From the NCBI RefSeq assembly GCF_026339875.1, contig NZ_JAPEPZ010000001.1, positions 8,990,001 through 9,054,000 on the forward strand: a stretch of 64,000 nucleotides of DNA. The letters are read 5' to 3'. The notes under the pieces are model-generated. The model had not been told where the DNA came from and ran no database searches. It saw only the letters and a program-made list of their open reading frames with translations. Every line of letters starts with the position of its first letter. The first letter of the stretch is position 1. Origin of the DNA: Streptomyces sp. NBC_01571 (GTDB taxonomy: Bacteria; Actinomycetota; Actinomycetes; Streptomycetales; Streptomycetaceae). Of this stretch, positions 37,148-46,331 are shown in pieces. A program made the translations under genes and the position numbers.

Positions 37148-38326
37148 ATGCGGACCACGGTCGGCATCGTGGGCGGCGGCCCCGCCGGGCTCCTGCTGGC
37201 CCGGCTGCTGCACCGCGCGGGCGTCGGCTCCGTCGTCCTGGAAGGCAGGTCGCGCGCCTACGTCGAACGCCGCCAGCGCGCCGGGATGCTGGAGCAGGGC
37301 ACGGTCGACGCGCTGCGGGAATGCGGCGCCGGCGACCGTCTCGACGTCGAGGGCCTGCCCCACAGCGGCATCGAGCTGCGCTTCGAGCGCGAGCGCCACC
37401 ACATCGACTTCCCCGCCCTGACCGGCGGCCGCGGCGTCATGATCTACCCGCAGACGGAGATCGTGAAGGACCTGATCGCCCTCCAACTGGCGGACGGGCC
37501 ACCGCTGTTGTTCGAGGCCCAGGTGCTCGCCGTCGAGAGTCCGCTGAGCGACTCACCGGTCGTGCGTTTCGTGCACGAGGGCCGCGAACAGACCCTGGAC
37601 TGCGCCTACGTGGTGGGCTGCGACGGCGGTCACAGCGTCGCCCGCGAGGCCTTCCCCGCCGGGACGCTCCGCACCTACGCCCGCGACTACCCGTACTCCT
37701 GGCTCGGGATCCTCGCCGATGTGCCGCCCGCCGGCCAGGAGTTGGTCTACGCGCGCGGGGCGACCGGTTTCGCCCTGCAGAGCATGCGCTCGCCCACGGT
37801 CTCGCGGCTCTACTTACAGGTCCCGAACGGCACCGACCCCGACGACTGGTCCGACGAGCGCATCTGGGACGAGCTCGCCGCGCGCTTCGCGGTCGACGGC
37901 GACTGGCGGCTGAACCGTGGCCCCATCACGGCCAAGTCCGTGACGCCGCTGCGCAGTCGCGTCCACGAGCCGCTGCGCCACGGCCGGCTCCTCCTCGCCG
38001 GGGACGCCGCCCACACCGTGCCGCCGACCGGCGCCAAGGGACTCAACCTCGCCGTCTCCGACGTGCGGGTCCTGGCCCACGGCCTCATCGAGCTGCACCG
38101 CACGGGTTCCGCCCAACTCCTCGATCGTTACTCGCAGTTGTGTCTCGACCGGGTCTGGCAGGCCACACGGTTCTCGTACGACATGACTAGGATGTTGCAT
38201 GCTCAACCAGATGGGGATGTCTTCGACCACCGGATCCAGCTCGCCCGGCTCCGTCGGATCACGACCTCCCGCCCGGCGGCCGCGGAACTGGCCGCGAACT
38301 ACACGGGACTGCCGTTGGGACGGTGA
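37148..38326 (+). CDS. pobA: 4-hydroxybenzoate 3-monooxygenase
   Basis: 392 residues, the PobA length. A flavin hydroxylase turning 4-hydroxybenzoate into protocatechuate with NAD(P)H and oxygen. Visible: GGGPAGLL (8-15), RQRAGMLEQGTVDAL (typical PobA loop), the second FAD motif CDGGHSVARE and GDAAHTVPPTGAKGLNLAVSD. Substrate-site residues are consistent with SMRS...RLYLQV. It sits between a LacI regulator and an aromatic aldehyde dehydrogenase. No protocatechuate ring-cleavage genes are in the window. Confidence 0.93.
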   Translation: MRTTVGIVGGGPAGLLLARLLHRAGVGSVVLEGRSRAYVERRQRAGMLEQGTVDALRECGAGDRLDVEGLPHSGIELRFERERHHIDFPALTGGRGVMIYPQTEIVKDLIALQLADGPPLLFEAQVLAVESPLSDSPVVRFVHEGREQTLDCAYVVGCDGGHSVAREAFPAGTLRTYARDYPYSWLGILADVPPAGQELVYARGATGFALQSMRSPTVSRLYLQVPNGTDPDDWSDERIWDELAARFAVDGDWRLNRGPITAKSVTPLRSRVHEPLRHGRLLLAGDAAHTVPPTGAKGLNLAVSDVRVLAHGLIELHRTGSAQLLDRYSQLCLDRVWQATRFSYDMTRMLHAQPDGDVFDHRIQLARLRRITTSRPAAAELAANYTGLPLGR

Positions 38327-38364
38327 GCCCCGCGTGCTGATCAGCGAACGATCGGAGCCCCGAC

Positions 38365-39801
38365 ATGCCGCTGCTCGACCCCAGGACCTGGCAGTCCCGC
38401 ACTCCGGCGGGCGGTGAGTACGCCGTCACCGAGCCCGCCACCGGCGAGACACTCGCCACCGTCACCCTCGCCGCCGCCGAGGACGTCACGGCGGCCGCGC
38501 GGGAGGCCCATACGGCCCGGTCCGCCTGGGCCGGTACACCGCACTTCGTCCGCGCCGCGGTCCTGCGCAGGGCCGGCGACCTCTTCGCCACGCACGCCGA
38601 CGAACTGCGCGAGTGGATCGTGCGCGAGTCCGGCTCCGTTCCCGGCAAGGCCGACTTCGAGCTGCACGTCGCCGCCCAGGAGTGCTACGAGGCCGCCGCC
38701 CTCGCCTCCCGCCCCACGGGCCAGATCCTGCCCTCGGAGGCGCCGCGGCTGTCGTACACCCGGCGCGTCCCGGTCGGCGTCGTGGGCGTGATCGCCCCCT
38801 TCAACGCCCCGCTCATCCTGTCCATCCGCTCGGTGGCCCCGGCACTCGCGCTCGGCAACGCCGTGGTGCTGAAGCCGGATCCGCGCACCGCGGTCTGCGG
38901 AGGCCTCGCGCTCGCGGCCGTCTTCGCCGAGGCGGGCCTCCCGGAAGGGCTGCTCCACGTCCTGCCCGGCGGCGTCGAGGCGGGCCGGGCGCTGGTGGCC
39001 GACCCGCTGGTCCCGGTGATCTCCTTCACCGGCTCGACGGCCGCCGGACGCGCGGTGGGTGAGGCGGCCGGCCGGCACCTCAAGCGCGCCCACCTGGAAC
39101 TGGGCGGCAACTCGGCCCTCGTCGTACTGGAGGACGCCGACATCGACGCGGTCATCTCGACGGCGGCCTGGGGCTCGTTCTTCCACCAGGGCCAGATCTG
39201 CATGACGACGGGCCGCCACCTCGTCCACGCGTCGCTGTACGAGGAGTACGTCGAGCGGCTCGCCGCCAAGGCCGACTCGCTCGCCGTGGGCGACCCGCAC
39301 CGGGAGCAGGTACACCTGGGGCCCGTCATCGACGGCGCCCAACTCGCCAAGATCCAGGGCCTGGTGGAAGCCAGTACGGCGCGCGGGGCGAAGCTGGCGG
39401 CGGGCGGCACGCACGAGAGGCTGTTCTACCGGCCGACCGTGCTCGCCGGGGTCGACGACGCGAGCCCCGCGTACGCCGAGGAGGTCTTCGGCCCGGTCGC
39501 GCCGGTACGGTCCTTCGCGGACGCCGACGAGGCCGTGGCCCTCGCCTCGGCGGGACCCTACGGCCTCTCGCTCGGCATCGTCACCCGGGACACCGCGCGC
39601 GGCCTCGACCTGGCCGAGCGCATCCCGACCGGGATCGCCCACATCAACGACCAGACCGTCAACGACGAGGCGGTCGCCCCGTTCGGCGGCACGGGCGCCT
39701 CCGGAACCGGCGCCCGCTTCGGCGGCGAGGCCAACCTGGAGGCCTTCACCGAGGTGCGCTGGACGACCGTGCGCGGGGACGTGGCACCGTACCCGTTCTG
39801 A
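38365..39801 (+). CDS. Benzaldehyde/vanillin-type NAD-dependent aldehyde dehydrogenase
   Basis: 478 residues. Aldehyde dehydrogenase superfamily: NAD site GVIAPFNAPLILSIRSVAPALALGNAVVLKPD, ISFTGSTAAGR, catalytic Glu in LELGGNSALVV and catalytic Cys279 in QGQICMTTGR. Sequence style matches the benzaldehyde/vanillin dehydrogenase subgroup. Directly after pobA (38 bases), it would oxidise 4-hydroxybenzaldehyde or a related aldehyde to the acid that PobA hydroxylates. A GC hairpin follows. Confidence 0.88.
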   Translation: MPLLDPRTWQSRTPAGGEYAVTEPATGETLATVTLAAAEDVTAAAREAHTARSAWAGTPHFVRAAVLRRAGDLFATHADELREWIVRESGSVPGKADFELHVAAQECYEAAALASRPTGQILPSEAPRLSYTRRVPVGVVGVIAPFNAPLILSIRSVAPALALGNAVVLKPDPRTAVCGGLALAAVFAEAGLPEGLLHVLPGGVEAGRALVADPLVPVISFTGSTAAGRAVGEAAGRHLKRAHLELGGNSALVVLEDADIDAVISTAAWGSFFHQGQICMTTGRHLVHASLYEEYVERLAAKADSLAVGDPHREQVHLGPVIDGAQLAKIQGLVEASTARGAKLAAGGTHERLFYRPTVLAGVDDASPAYAEEVFGPVAPVRSFADADEAVALASAGPYGLSLGIVTRDTARGLDLAERIPTGIAHINDQTVNDEAVAPFGGTGASGTGARFGGEANLEAFTEVRWTTVRGDVAPYPF

Positions 39802-39810
39802 TCCGTACGA

Positions 39811-39858
39811 GGGCCCCGGCCGGAACCGTACCGACCGTAACCGTACCGACCGGGGCCC
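39811..39858. terminator. Bidirectional terminator between aldehyde dehydrogenase and thioredoxin
   Basis: GGGCCCCGG (39811-39819) pairs with CCGGGGCCC (39850-39858). The loop contains two direct copies of AACCGTACCGACCG. It lies between convergent genes. Confidence 0.6.
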
Positions 39859-39876
39859 ACGGGGCTTCCCCCGAGC

Positions 39877-40275
39877 TCACTCGCCCTGCTGGGCCTGCTG
39901 TCCCTGCTGGGCCTGCTGCTGGTCCGCGATGGACTTGCGGACCTCGTCCATGTCCAGCTTCCGGGCCTGTCCGATGACGTCCTCCAGAGCGGCCTCGGGC
40001 AGCGATCCGGGCTGGGAGAAGATCGCGACCTGGTCGCGGACGATCATCAGGGTCGGGATGGACTGGATCTCGAAGGCCGCGGCCAGCTCCGGCTGCGCCT
40101 CCGTGTCCACCTTGGCGAAGACCAGGTCGGGGTTGGCCTCGGCGGCCTTCTCGTAGACCGGGGCGAACTGACGGCACGGCCCGCACCACGAGGCCCAGAA
40201 GTCGATCAGGACGAACTCGTTGTCCGTGACCGTCTGGTCGAAGTTCTCCTTGGTCAGCTCCATCGTCCTGCTCAT
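39877..40275 (-). CDS. Thioredoxin
   Basis: 132 residues. Cytoplasmic dithiol reductant with the active site WASWCGPCRQF (Cys31, Cys34), then VFAKVDTEAQPELAAAFEIQSIPTLMIV with the cis-Pro. The C-terminal ~20 residues are Gln-rich (QQQAQQGQQAQQG), an extension beyond the usual ~108 residues. ATG at 40275, GGGAGAGG upstream. It is divergent, after 128 bases, from a flavin disulfide-reductase-like gene, a possible redox neighbour. Confidence 0.92.
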   Translation of the reverse strand: MSRTMELTKENFDQTVTDNEFVLIDFWASWCGPCRQFAPVYEKAAEANPDLVFAKVDTEAQPELAAAFEIQSIPTLMIVRDQVAIFSQPGSLPEAALEDVIGQARKLDMDEVRKSIADQQQAQQGQQAQQGE

Positions 40276-40403
40276 GGCGTGACTACCTCTCCCTGCTCTC
40301 GGGCCTCGGGGCGAAGCCGGTGTCCACAACACCGTCCCCCACCCGCGTATTCCGCGCACGTACCCCTGTGGCCACGGCGCACACCAACAACCAGACTGGG
40401 CGC

Positions 40404-41837
40404 ATGACGGAAACGGAATCCATCGCCTACGACGTTGTGGTGCTCGGCGCCGGTCCCGTGGGGGAGAACGTCGCCGACCGCGCCCGCGCGGCCGGCCTCT
40501 CCGCCGCGATCGTGGAGAACGAGCTGGTCGGAGGCGAGTGCTCGTACTGGGCCTGCATGCCCAGCAAGGCCCTCCTGCGCCCGGCCATCGCCCGCGCCGA
40601 CGCCCGCCGCGTGCCCGGCCTGAGCGGGGCCGTGCAGGGCCCGCTCGACGCCCCCGCGGTGCTCGCCCACCGTGACTACTACACCTCCAACTGGAAGGAC
40701 GACGGACAGGTCGCCTGGCTCGACGGCATCGGAGCCGATCTCTACCGCGGACACGGACGTCTCGCCGGGCCGCGCCGGGTGAGCGTCGAGGGCCCGGACG
40801 GTGAGCTGCGGTTCCTCACCGCGCGGCACGCGGTAGCCGTGTGCACCGGCACCCGCGCGCTGCTGCCCGGCCTGCCCGGACTCGCCGAGGTCAAGCCCTG
40901 GACCAGCCGCGAGGCCACCAGCGCCCACGAGGTGCCGGACCGGCTCATCGTGGTCGGCGGCGGTGTGGTCGCCGTCGAGATGGCCACGGCCTGGCAGGCC
41001 CTCGGTTCCCGGGTCACCGTCCTCGTCCGCGGCCACGCCCTGCTGCCCAGGATGGAGCCCTTCGCCGGTGAGCTGGTCGCCGACGCGCTCAAGGAGGCGG
41101 GCGCCGAGGTCCGCACCGGTACCTCGGTGACCGGGGTGACGCGCGAGGGTTCGACCGTGGTGGCCCTGACGGACACCGGCGACCGCATCGAGGCGGACGA
41201 GATCCTCTTCGCCACCGGGCGGGTGCCCCACACCGAGGACATCGGCCTCGACACGGTCGGCCTGGAGCCGGGCTCGTGGCTCGACGTCGACGACAGCCTG
41301 CGGGTGACCGGCAGCGAGTGGCTGTACGCCGTCGGAGACGTCAACCACCGCGCGCTCCTCACCCACCAGGGCAAGTACCAGGCGAGGATCGCGGGCGCCG
41401 CCATCGCCGCCCGCGCCGCCGGCGTCCCGCTCCTGGAGAGCGACCCCTGGGGCGCGCACGCCGCGACCGCCGACCATGCGGCCGTCCCTCAGGTCGTCTT
41501 CACCGACCCGGAGGCCGCGGCCGTGGGGCTCTCCCTCGCCGAGGCCGAGAGCGCGGGCCTGCGGGTCCGCGCCGTCGACGTCGACATGTCCTCCGTGGCG
41601 GGCGCGGGCCTGTACGCCGACGGCTACCGCGGCAAGGCCCGCATGGTCGTCGACATCAACCGCGAGATCGTGGTCGGGCTCACGCTCGTCGGACCCGGGG
41701 TGGGCGAACTCATCCACTCGGCCACGGTCGCGGTCGCCGGCGAGGTGCCGGTCAGCCGCCTGTGGCACGCCGTGCCCTCCTATCCGACGGTGAGCGAGGT
41801 GTGGCTGCGGCTGCTGGAGGCGTACCGGGACGCGTAG
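40404..41837 (+). CDS. Pyridine nucleotide-disulfide oxidoreductase, dihydrolipoamide-dehydrogenase-like
   Basis: 477 residues. FAD site VVVLGAGPVGENVA (11-24), redox disulfide GECSYWACMPSK (Cys46, Cys51), NAD site VVGGGVVAVEMA, second FAD motif YAVGDVN and a dimerisation domain. The C-terminal catalytic segment of lipoamide dehydrogenase (HPTxSE) reads YPTVSE here, so the acid-base His is replaced by Tyr. It is therefore probably not a normal lipoamide dehydrogenase; substrate unknown. ATG at 40404 has no clear ribosome site, but CAGACT lies at a leaderless -10 distance. Confidence 0.86.
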   Translation: MTETESIAYDVVVLGAGPVGENVADRARAAGLSAAIVENELVGGECSYWACMPSKALLRPAIARADARRVPGLSGAVQGPLDAPAVLAHRDYYTSNWKDDGQVAWLDGIGADLYRGHGRLAGPRRVSVEGPDGELRFLTARHAVAVCTGTRALLPGLPGLAEVKPWTSREATSAHEVPDRLIVVGGGVVAVEMATAWQALGSRVTVLVRGHALLPRMEPFAGELVADALKEAGAEVRTGTSVTGVTREGSTVVALTDTGDRIEADEILFATGRVPHTEDIGLDTVGLEPGSWLDVDDSLRVTGSEWLYAVGDVNHRALLTHQGKYQARIAGAAIAARAAGVPLLESDPWGAHAATADHAAVPQVVFTDPEAAAVGLSLAEAESAGLRVRAVDVDMSSVAGAGLYADGYRGKARMVVDINREIVVGLTLVGPGVGELIHSATVAVAGEVPVSRLWHAVPSYPTVSEVWLRLLEAYRDA

Positions 41838-41913
41838 GACCTGTCCTCCGGATCAGGGGGGACGGGACAGGGCGCGCGCATCTGCGTCGTCGTCCGTTGC
41901 CGCCCCCCGCTCG

Positions 41914-41947
41914 CTCCCCCCGCTCGACTTCGCTCGAGCGGGGGGAG
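41914..41947. terminator. Bidirectional terminator hairpin
   Basis: A perfect 14-bp stem (CTCCCCCCGCTCGA / TCGAGCGGGGGGAG) with a 6-base loop, in the 295-base gap between the convergent flavin reductase and ABC-F genes. Nothing else is seen in this gap. Confidence 0.75.
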
Positions 41948-42132
41948 GGACCCTCATAGCGTCGTCGCCCTCCGCCGCCTCGCCGCCCTACGCACCCTGC
42001 CCCGCCCGGCGGCCGGCAAAGCACCCCACGCACCCTGCCCTGCTCGGCCCGGCCGACAGGGCAGCGTGTGCCGGCGCCATCCGATCCGGACGACAGACCC
42101 CGGCCCCGTCCGCCACGCCGGTGGCACCGGCA

Positions 42133-43719
42133 TCACGCCAGTGCCACCAGCCCCAGGTACTCCTCGCTCCACAGGTCCTCGTCCGCGTCCGGGAGCAGCA
42201 GCACCCGGTCCGGGCGCAGGGCCCGGAGCGCGCCCTCGTCGTGGGTGACCATGACGATCGCGCCCGGATACGCGCCCACCGCGGTCAGCACCTCGGCGCG
42301 GGAGGCCGGGTCCAGGTTGTTGGTGGGCTCGTCGAGCAGCAGGACGTTGGCGCCGGAGTGGACCAGCCCCGCCAGGGCGAGGCGGGTCTTCTCGCCGCCG
42401 GACAGGACGTCGACGCGTTTGCCGGCGTCGTCCCCGGTGAACAGGAACGCGCCGAGCACGCGCCGCACCTCCCCGTCGGTGAGGTGCGGGGCGGCTGCGG
42501 CCAGGTGACCGCGGACCGTGTCCGTCGGGTCGAGCGTGTCGTGTTCCTGCGCGAAGTAGCCGATCCGCAGCCCGTGACCGTGGACCACGCGGCCGTCGTC
42601 CGGGGTCTCCCGGCCGGCGAGCAGCCGCAGCAGCGTCGTCTTGCCCGCGCCGTTCGGCCCGAGGACCACCAGGCGGCTGCCGCGGTCCACGGCCAGGTCG
42701 ACGCCGCGCAGGACGCGGTGCTCGCCGTACGACTTCGAGAGGGCGGCCGTGCCGAGCGGCATCCGCCCGCAGGGGGCGGGCTCCGGCAGCCGAATCCGGG
42801 CGACCTTGTCCCGCCGCCTGACCGGTTCGAGCCCGGCCAGCAGGCGGTCGGCGCGCCGGGCCATGTTCTTCGCCGCCACGGCGGTCGCGACGTTCGCGCG
42901 CATCCGGTCCGCCTGGGCGTGCAGGGCGGAGGCCTTGCGCTCGGCGCCGGCCCGCTCCCGCGCCCGGCGCCGCTCCGCGGCGTCCCGCTGGGCGAGGTAG
43001 GTGTGCCAGTCCGTGTTGTGGACGTCGAGCGTGGCGCGGCGCGGGTCCAGGTGGAAGACGCGGTTGACCACGGCGGCCAGCAGCGAGGTGTCGTGGCTGA
43101 TCAGGACGAGACCTCCCTGATGGTTCGTCAGGAAGCCGCGCAGCCAGCCGATCGAGTCGGCGTCCAGGTGGTTCGTCGGCTCGTCCAGGAGCAGTGTGCC
43201 GTGGTCCGCGAAGAGGATGCGGGCCAGTTCGACCCGGCGGCGCTGCCCACCCGACAGGGCACCGAGCGGCTGGTCCATCACCCGCGTCGGCAGCCCGAGG
43301 CCCGCGGCGACCCGGGCCGCCTCCGCCTCGGCCGCGTAGCCTCCGCGTGCCTGGAACTCCGCCTCGGCGCGCACATAGGCGTTCATCGCGCGCTCGGTCC
43401 CGTCGGCCATCGCGGTCTCCGCCGTGCGCAGTGCGCGGACGGCACGGTCGAGGCCGCGCGCCGACAGGATCCGGTCGGTGACCGTGACCTGCGGGTCGGC
43501 GGCGCGGGAGTCCTGGGCGAGGTGGCCGAGCTGCCCGGTGACGGCGACGGACCCGGCCGCGGGGCGTACCCGTCCCGCGAGGGCGTTCAGCAGGGTGGTC
43601 TTGCCCGCGCCGTTGCGGCCGACCAGGCCGATGCGGTCGCCGGGGGAGATGTGGAAGGAGATGTCGGACAGCAGCAGTCGTGCGCCGACGCGCACGTCGA
43701 CACCGCGCACGGTGATCAT
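42133..43719 (-). CDS. ABC-F family ATP-binding protein
   Basis: 528 residues. Two ABC ATPase domains without membrane helices: Walker A GRNGAGKTTLL and GPNGAGKTTLL, signatures LSGGQRRRVELAR and LSGGEKTRLALA, Walker B LLLDEPTNHLD and LLLDEPTNNLD. An Arg/Ala-rich inter-domain linker (RDAAERRRARERAGAERKA...) contacts tRNA/ribosome in this family. ABC-F proteins act on ribosomes in translation or antibiotic protection; class cannot be fixed here. ATG at 43719 begins MITVRGVDV, with GGAGCG upstream; the longer open frame is repeat-derived. Confidence 0.92.
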   Translation of the reverse strand: MITVRGVDVRVGARLLLSDISFHISPGDRIGLVGRNGAGKTTLLNALAGRVRPAAGSVAVTGQLGHLAQDSRAADPQVTVTDRILSARGLDRAVRALRTAETAMADGTERAMNAYVRAEAEFQARGGYAAEAEAARVAAGLGLPTRVMDQPLGALSGGQRRRVELARILFADHGTLLLDEPTNHLDADSIGWLRGFLTNHQGGLVLISHDTSLLAAVVNRVFHLDPRRATLDVHNTDWHTYLAQRDAAERRRARERAGAERKASALHAQADRMRANVATAVAAKNMARRADRLLAGLEPVRRRDKVARIRLPEPAPCGRMPLGTAALSKSYGEHRVLRGVDLAVDRGSRLVVLGPNGAGKTTLLRLLAGRETPDDGRVVHGHGLRIGYFAQEHDTLDPTDTVRGHLAAAAPHLTDGEVRRVLGAFLFTGDDAGKRVDVLSGGEKTRLALAGLVHSGANVLLLDEPTNNLDPASRAEVLTAVGAYPGAIVMVTHDEGALRALRPDRVLLLPDADEDLWSEEYLGLVALA

Positions 43720-44047
43720 GGGAGACGCTCCGGGAATCAATCGGCAGAAGGACACACGTGTGGCGTGGAAGCGGGTCCTGGAGCTAAGAGATTCGGGGCG
43801 TGGACATGCGGTCAGGGTAGCGGGGCGTTCGGGGTCGGCGCCTTTGCAATTCGGGGCGGAGGACGGGCTTTCGGACGGCGTCGGGGGTGGGCCCGCCGGG
43901 AGGTCGGGCCCGCCGGGAGGTCGGGCTCGACGGGAGGTGAATTCCGGGCGGTATGGACGCCGGCGCGCCCGGGCCCCGTAGGACCCGCCTCGGAGCTTCG
44001 GAGTCCCGGAGTCCCGGAGTCCCGGAGTCCCCGGAGTCCCCGGAGTC
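43720..44047. repeat. 328-bp leader region of ABC-F gene with 17-bp and 8-bp tandem repeats
   Basis: No gene. Three 17-bp units lie at 43889-43905, 43906-43922 and 43923-43939 (GGGCCCGCCGGGAGGTC, the third diverged). Six units of CGGAGTCC, two with one extra C, run 43999-44047 and abut the peptide deformylase stop. Promoter and leader of the ABC-F gene must lie here. Confidence 0.75.
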
Positions 44048-44701
44048 TCAGTCCGGCAGTGTGAAACCCAAGGCCGCCGCCGCCTCCGCCGGGGTCGGCT
44101 GTGTCCAGCGTTCCGCCATCGCCTGGTTCGAGGACAGTGAGCGCACCTCCGCGCGGTCCAGGTACAGCACACCGTCCAGATGGTCCGTCTCGTGCTGCAC
44201 GATCCGTGCCGGCCAGCCCGTGAACACCTCGTCGACCGTACGGCCCAGCTCGTCGAGCGCCGTCAGCCGCACCTCGGCGTGCCGGGCCACCACGGCCTGC
44301 CACCCCGGCACGCTCAGGCACCCCTCGAAGAACACCGCCCGAGCCGCGCCGACCCCCTCGTACACCGGATTCACCAGCACCCGGAACGGCTGCGGGACCC
44401 GTCCGCGTACCACCCGCACCTCCTCGGACACCGGCGCCGGATCCTCGATGACCGCGAGCCGCAGCGGGACGCCGACCTGGGGCGCCGCGAGGCCCACCCC
44501 CGGCGCCGCGTGCATGGTCGCGCGCAACGCGGCGACGAACCGGCTCAGCAGCCCCGGGTCCAGCTGACCGTCGAACGGCTCGGCGGGGCGGCGCAGCACC
44601 GGGTTCCCGGCGGCCACGATCGGCAACGGGCCTTCCCGGTCCAGCAGTTGCTCGACCAGGTCGTTCAGCGGGCGGGGGGCGAGGTCACGTTCGGATGCCA
44701 T
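44048..44701 (-). CDS. def: Peptide deformylase
   Basis: 217 residues. Removes the formyl group from nascent proteins. All three metal-site motifs are present: GVGLAAPQVG, EGCLSVPG (Cys ligand) and QHETDHLDG (two His ligands and catalytic Glu). ATG at 44701 begins MASERDLA; no ribosome site, but GGCATGCT a few bases before suggests a leaderless message. Streptomyces often carry several def genes, so this may be an additional copy. A tandem repeat begins right at its stop codon. Confidence 0.93.
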   Translation of the reverse strand: MASERDLAPRPLNDLVEQLLDREGPLPIVAAGNPVLRRPAEPFDGQLDPGLLSRFVAALRATMHAAPGVGLAAPQVGVPLRLAVIEDPAPVSEEVRVVRGRVPQPFRVLVNPVYEGVGAARAVFFEGCLSVPGWQAVVARHAEVRLTALDELGRTVDEVFTGWPARIVQHETDHLDGVLYLDRAEVRSLSSNQAMAERWTQPTPAEAAAALGFTLPD

Positions 44702-44903
44702 CGCGCCAGCATGCCAAGAGGGAGCGCGCCGTGCGAGGCGGCGCAAGCCGTACCCCGCGGATCCTCGCCTGTGACCCACACCACATCATCGCCCGGGAAC
44801 TCGGCGTGCCCCTGTCCCGACTTCTGGACCACCACCGGCCGGGAGCCCAACTCCCCGGTCCACGGCCCGAGTCCGCCCCAACCCCCACCGGAGAAGCCCG
44901 CCG

Positions 44904-46295
44904 ATGCCCACCGCTCCCACGATCACGACGGACGACACTCCGCGCCCTGTCGCCCCGGTCCCCGCCCGAAAAGCCGCCCTGCGCCCCCTGATACTGCGCC
45001 TGCACTTCTACGCGGGAGTGCTCGTCGCCCCGTTCCTCCTGGTCGCCGCCGTGACCGGACTGCTCTACGCCGCCTCGTTCCAGGCCGAGAAGATCGTGTA
45101 CGCGCACGAGCTGACCGCCCCGGTGGGCGACCGTGAACTGCCGCTCTCCGAGCAGGTGGCCGCCGCCCGCAAGGCCCACCCGCAGGGCACGGTCTCCGCC
45201 GTACGCCCCTCGCCCGCCGTGGACGCGACGACGAGGGTGCTGCTCTCCGGCGTACCGGGCGTCGACCCGGACCACACCCTCGCGGTGTTCGTCGACCCGT
45301 ACACCGCCCAGGTGCGTGGAGCCCTCGAACAGTACGGCTCCACCGGCGCGCTCCCGCTGCGCACCTGGATCGACGGGCTCCACGCCAACCTCCTGCTCGG
45401 CGAGACCGGACGTCTGTACAGCGAACTCGCGGCCAGCTGGCTGTGGGTGATCTCGGGCGGCGGCCTCGTGCTGTGGTTCGGGCGCAGGCGCGCCCGGCGC
45501 AAGGTGCGGGGCACATCGGGGCGCCGTCGCACGCTGGGCCTGCACGGCACGGTCGGCGTCTGGGCGGCCGCCGGGTTCTTCTTCCTCTCCGCGACCGGGC
45601 TCACCTGGTCGACGTACGCCGGCGCCAACATCGACGAGCTGAGGACCTCCCTCGGGCAGGCGACGCCCTCCGTGTCGGCGACGGGCGCCGGTGAGCACGC
45701 GGGCCACGGTGGCACGGAGGCCGACGGGAGCGTCACGCCCCGGCCCGCCGACATCGACAGAATCCTCGGGGCCGCCCGTTCCCAGGGCCTCGGCGACCCC
45801 GTCGAGATCGTCCCGCCCGCCGACGCCTCCTCCGCGTACGTGGTGCGGCAGATCCAGCGCAGCTGGCCCGAGAAGCAGGACGCGGTCGCGGTGGACCCGG
45901 CCACCGGCGAGGTCACCGACGTGCTGCGGTTCGCCGACCACCCGGTGCTCGCCAAGCTGACCCGCTGGGGCATCGACGCCCACACCGGTGTCCTCTTCGG
46001 CCTCGCCAACCAGATCGCCCTGATGGCGCTCGCGCTCTGCCTGATCCTGCTCATCGTGTGGGGCTACCGCATGTGGTGGCAGCGCGGTCGCGCCGCCGCG
46101 TTCGGCCGGCCCGTCCCGCGCGGTGCCTGGCAGCAGGTGCCGCCCACGGTCCTGGTCCCGCTGATGGCGGCCGTCGCCGTTCTCGGCTACTTCGTTCCGC
46201 TGCTCGGCATCCCGCTCGTGGCGTTCGTCGCCGTCGACGTCCTGCTCGGCGAGATCGCCCACCGGCGGGGCCGGGGCGCGCCCGTCGCCAGGTAG
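44904..46295 (+). CDS. PepSY-domain membrane protein (PiuB-like)
   Basis: 463 residues. The family is linked to iron/siderophore reduction or metal homeostasis. Four membrane helices are visible: LHFYAGVLVAPFLLVAAVTGLLYA (33-56), LAASWLWVISGGGLVLWF, GTVGVWAAAGFFFLSATGL and NQIALMALALCLILLIVWGY, with further spans at the C-terminus. PepSY segments lie outside (KIVYAHELTA... and an AVDPATGEVTDVLRF-type strand), and a His/Gly-rich loop GEHAGHGG may bind metal. ATG has GGAGAAG upstream. A BlaI/M56 pair follows after 36 bases, suggesting shared regulation. Confidence 0.85.
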   Translation: MPTAPTITTDDTPRPVAPVPARKAALRPLILRLHFYAGVLVAPFLLVAAVTGLLYAASFQAEKIVYAHELTAPVGDRELPLSEQVAAARKAHPQGTVSAVRPSPAVDATTRVLLSGVPGVDPDHTLAVFVDPYTAQVRGALEQYGSTGALPLRTWIDGLHANLLLGETGRLYSELAASWLWVISGGGLVLWFGRRRARRKVRGTSGRRRTLGLHGTVGVWAAAGFFFLSATGLTWSTYAGANIDELRTSLGQATPSVSATGAGEHAGHGGTEADGSVTPRPADIDRILGAARSQGLGDPVEIVPPADASSAYVVRQIQRSWPEKQDAVAVDPATGEVTDVLRFADHPVLAKLTRWGIDAHTGVLFGLANQIALMALALCLILLIVWGYRMWWQRGRAAAFGRPVPRGAWQQVPPTVLVPLMAAVAVLGYFVPLLGIPLVAFVAVDVLLGEIAHRRGRGAPVAR

Positions 46296-46331
46296 CGTGA
46301 TCGTGGACGCGAACGCCGGAGGGAGACGGAC

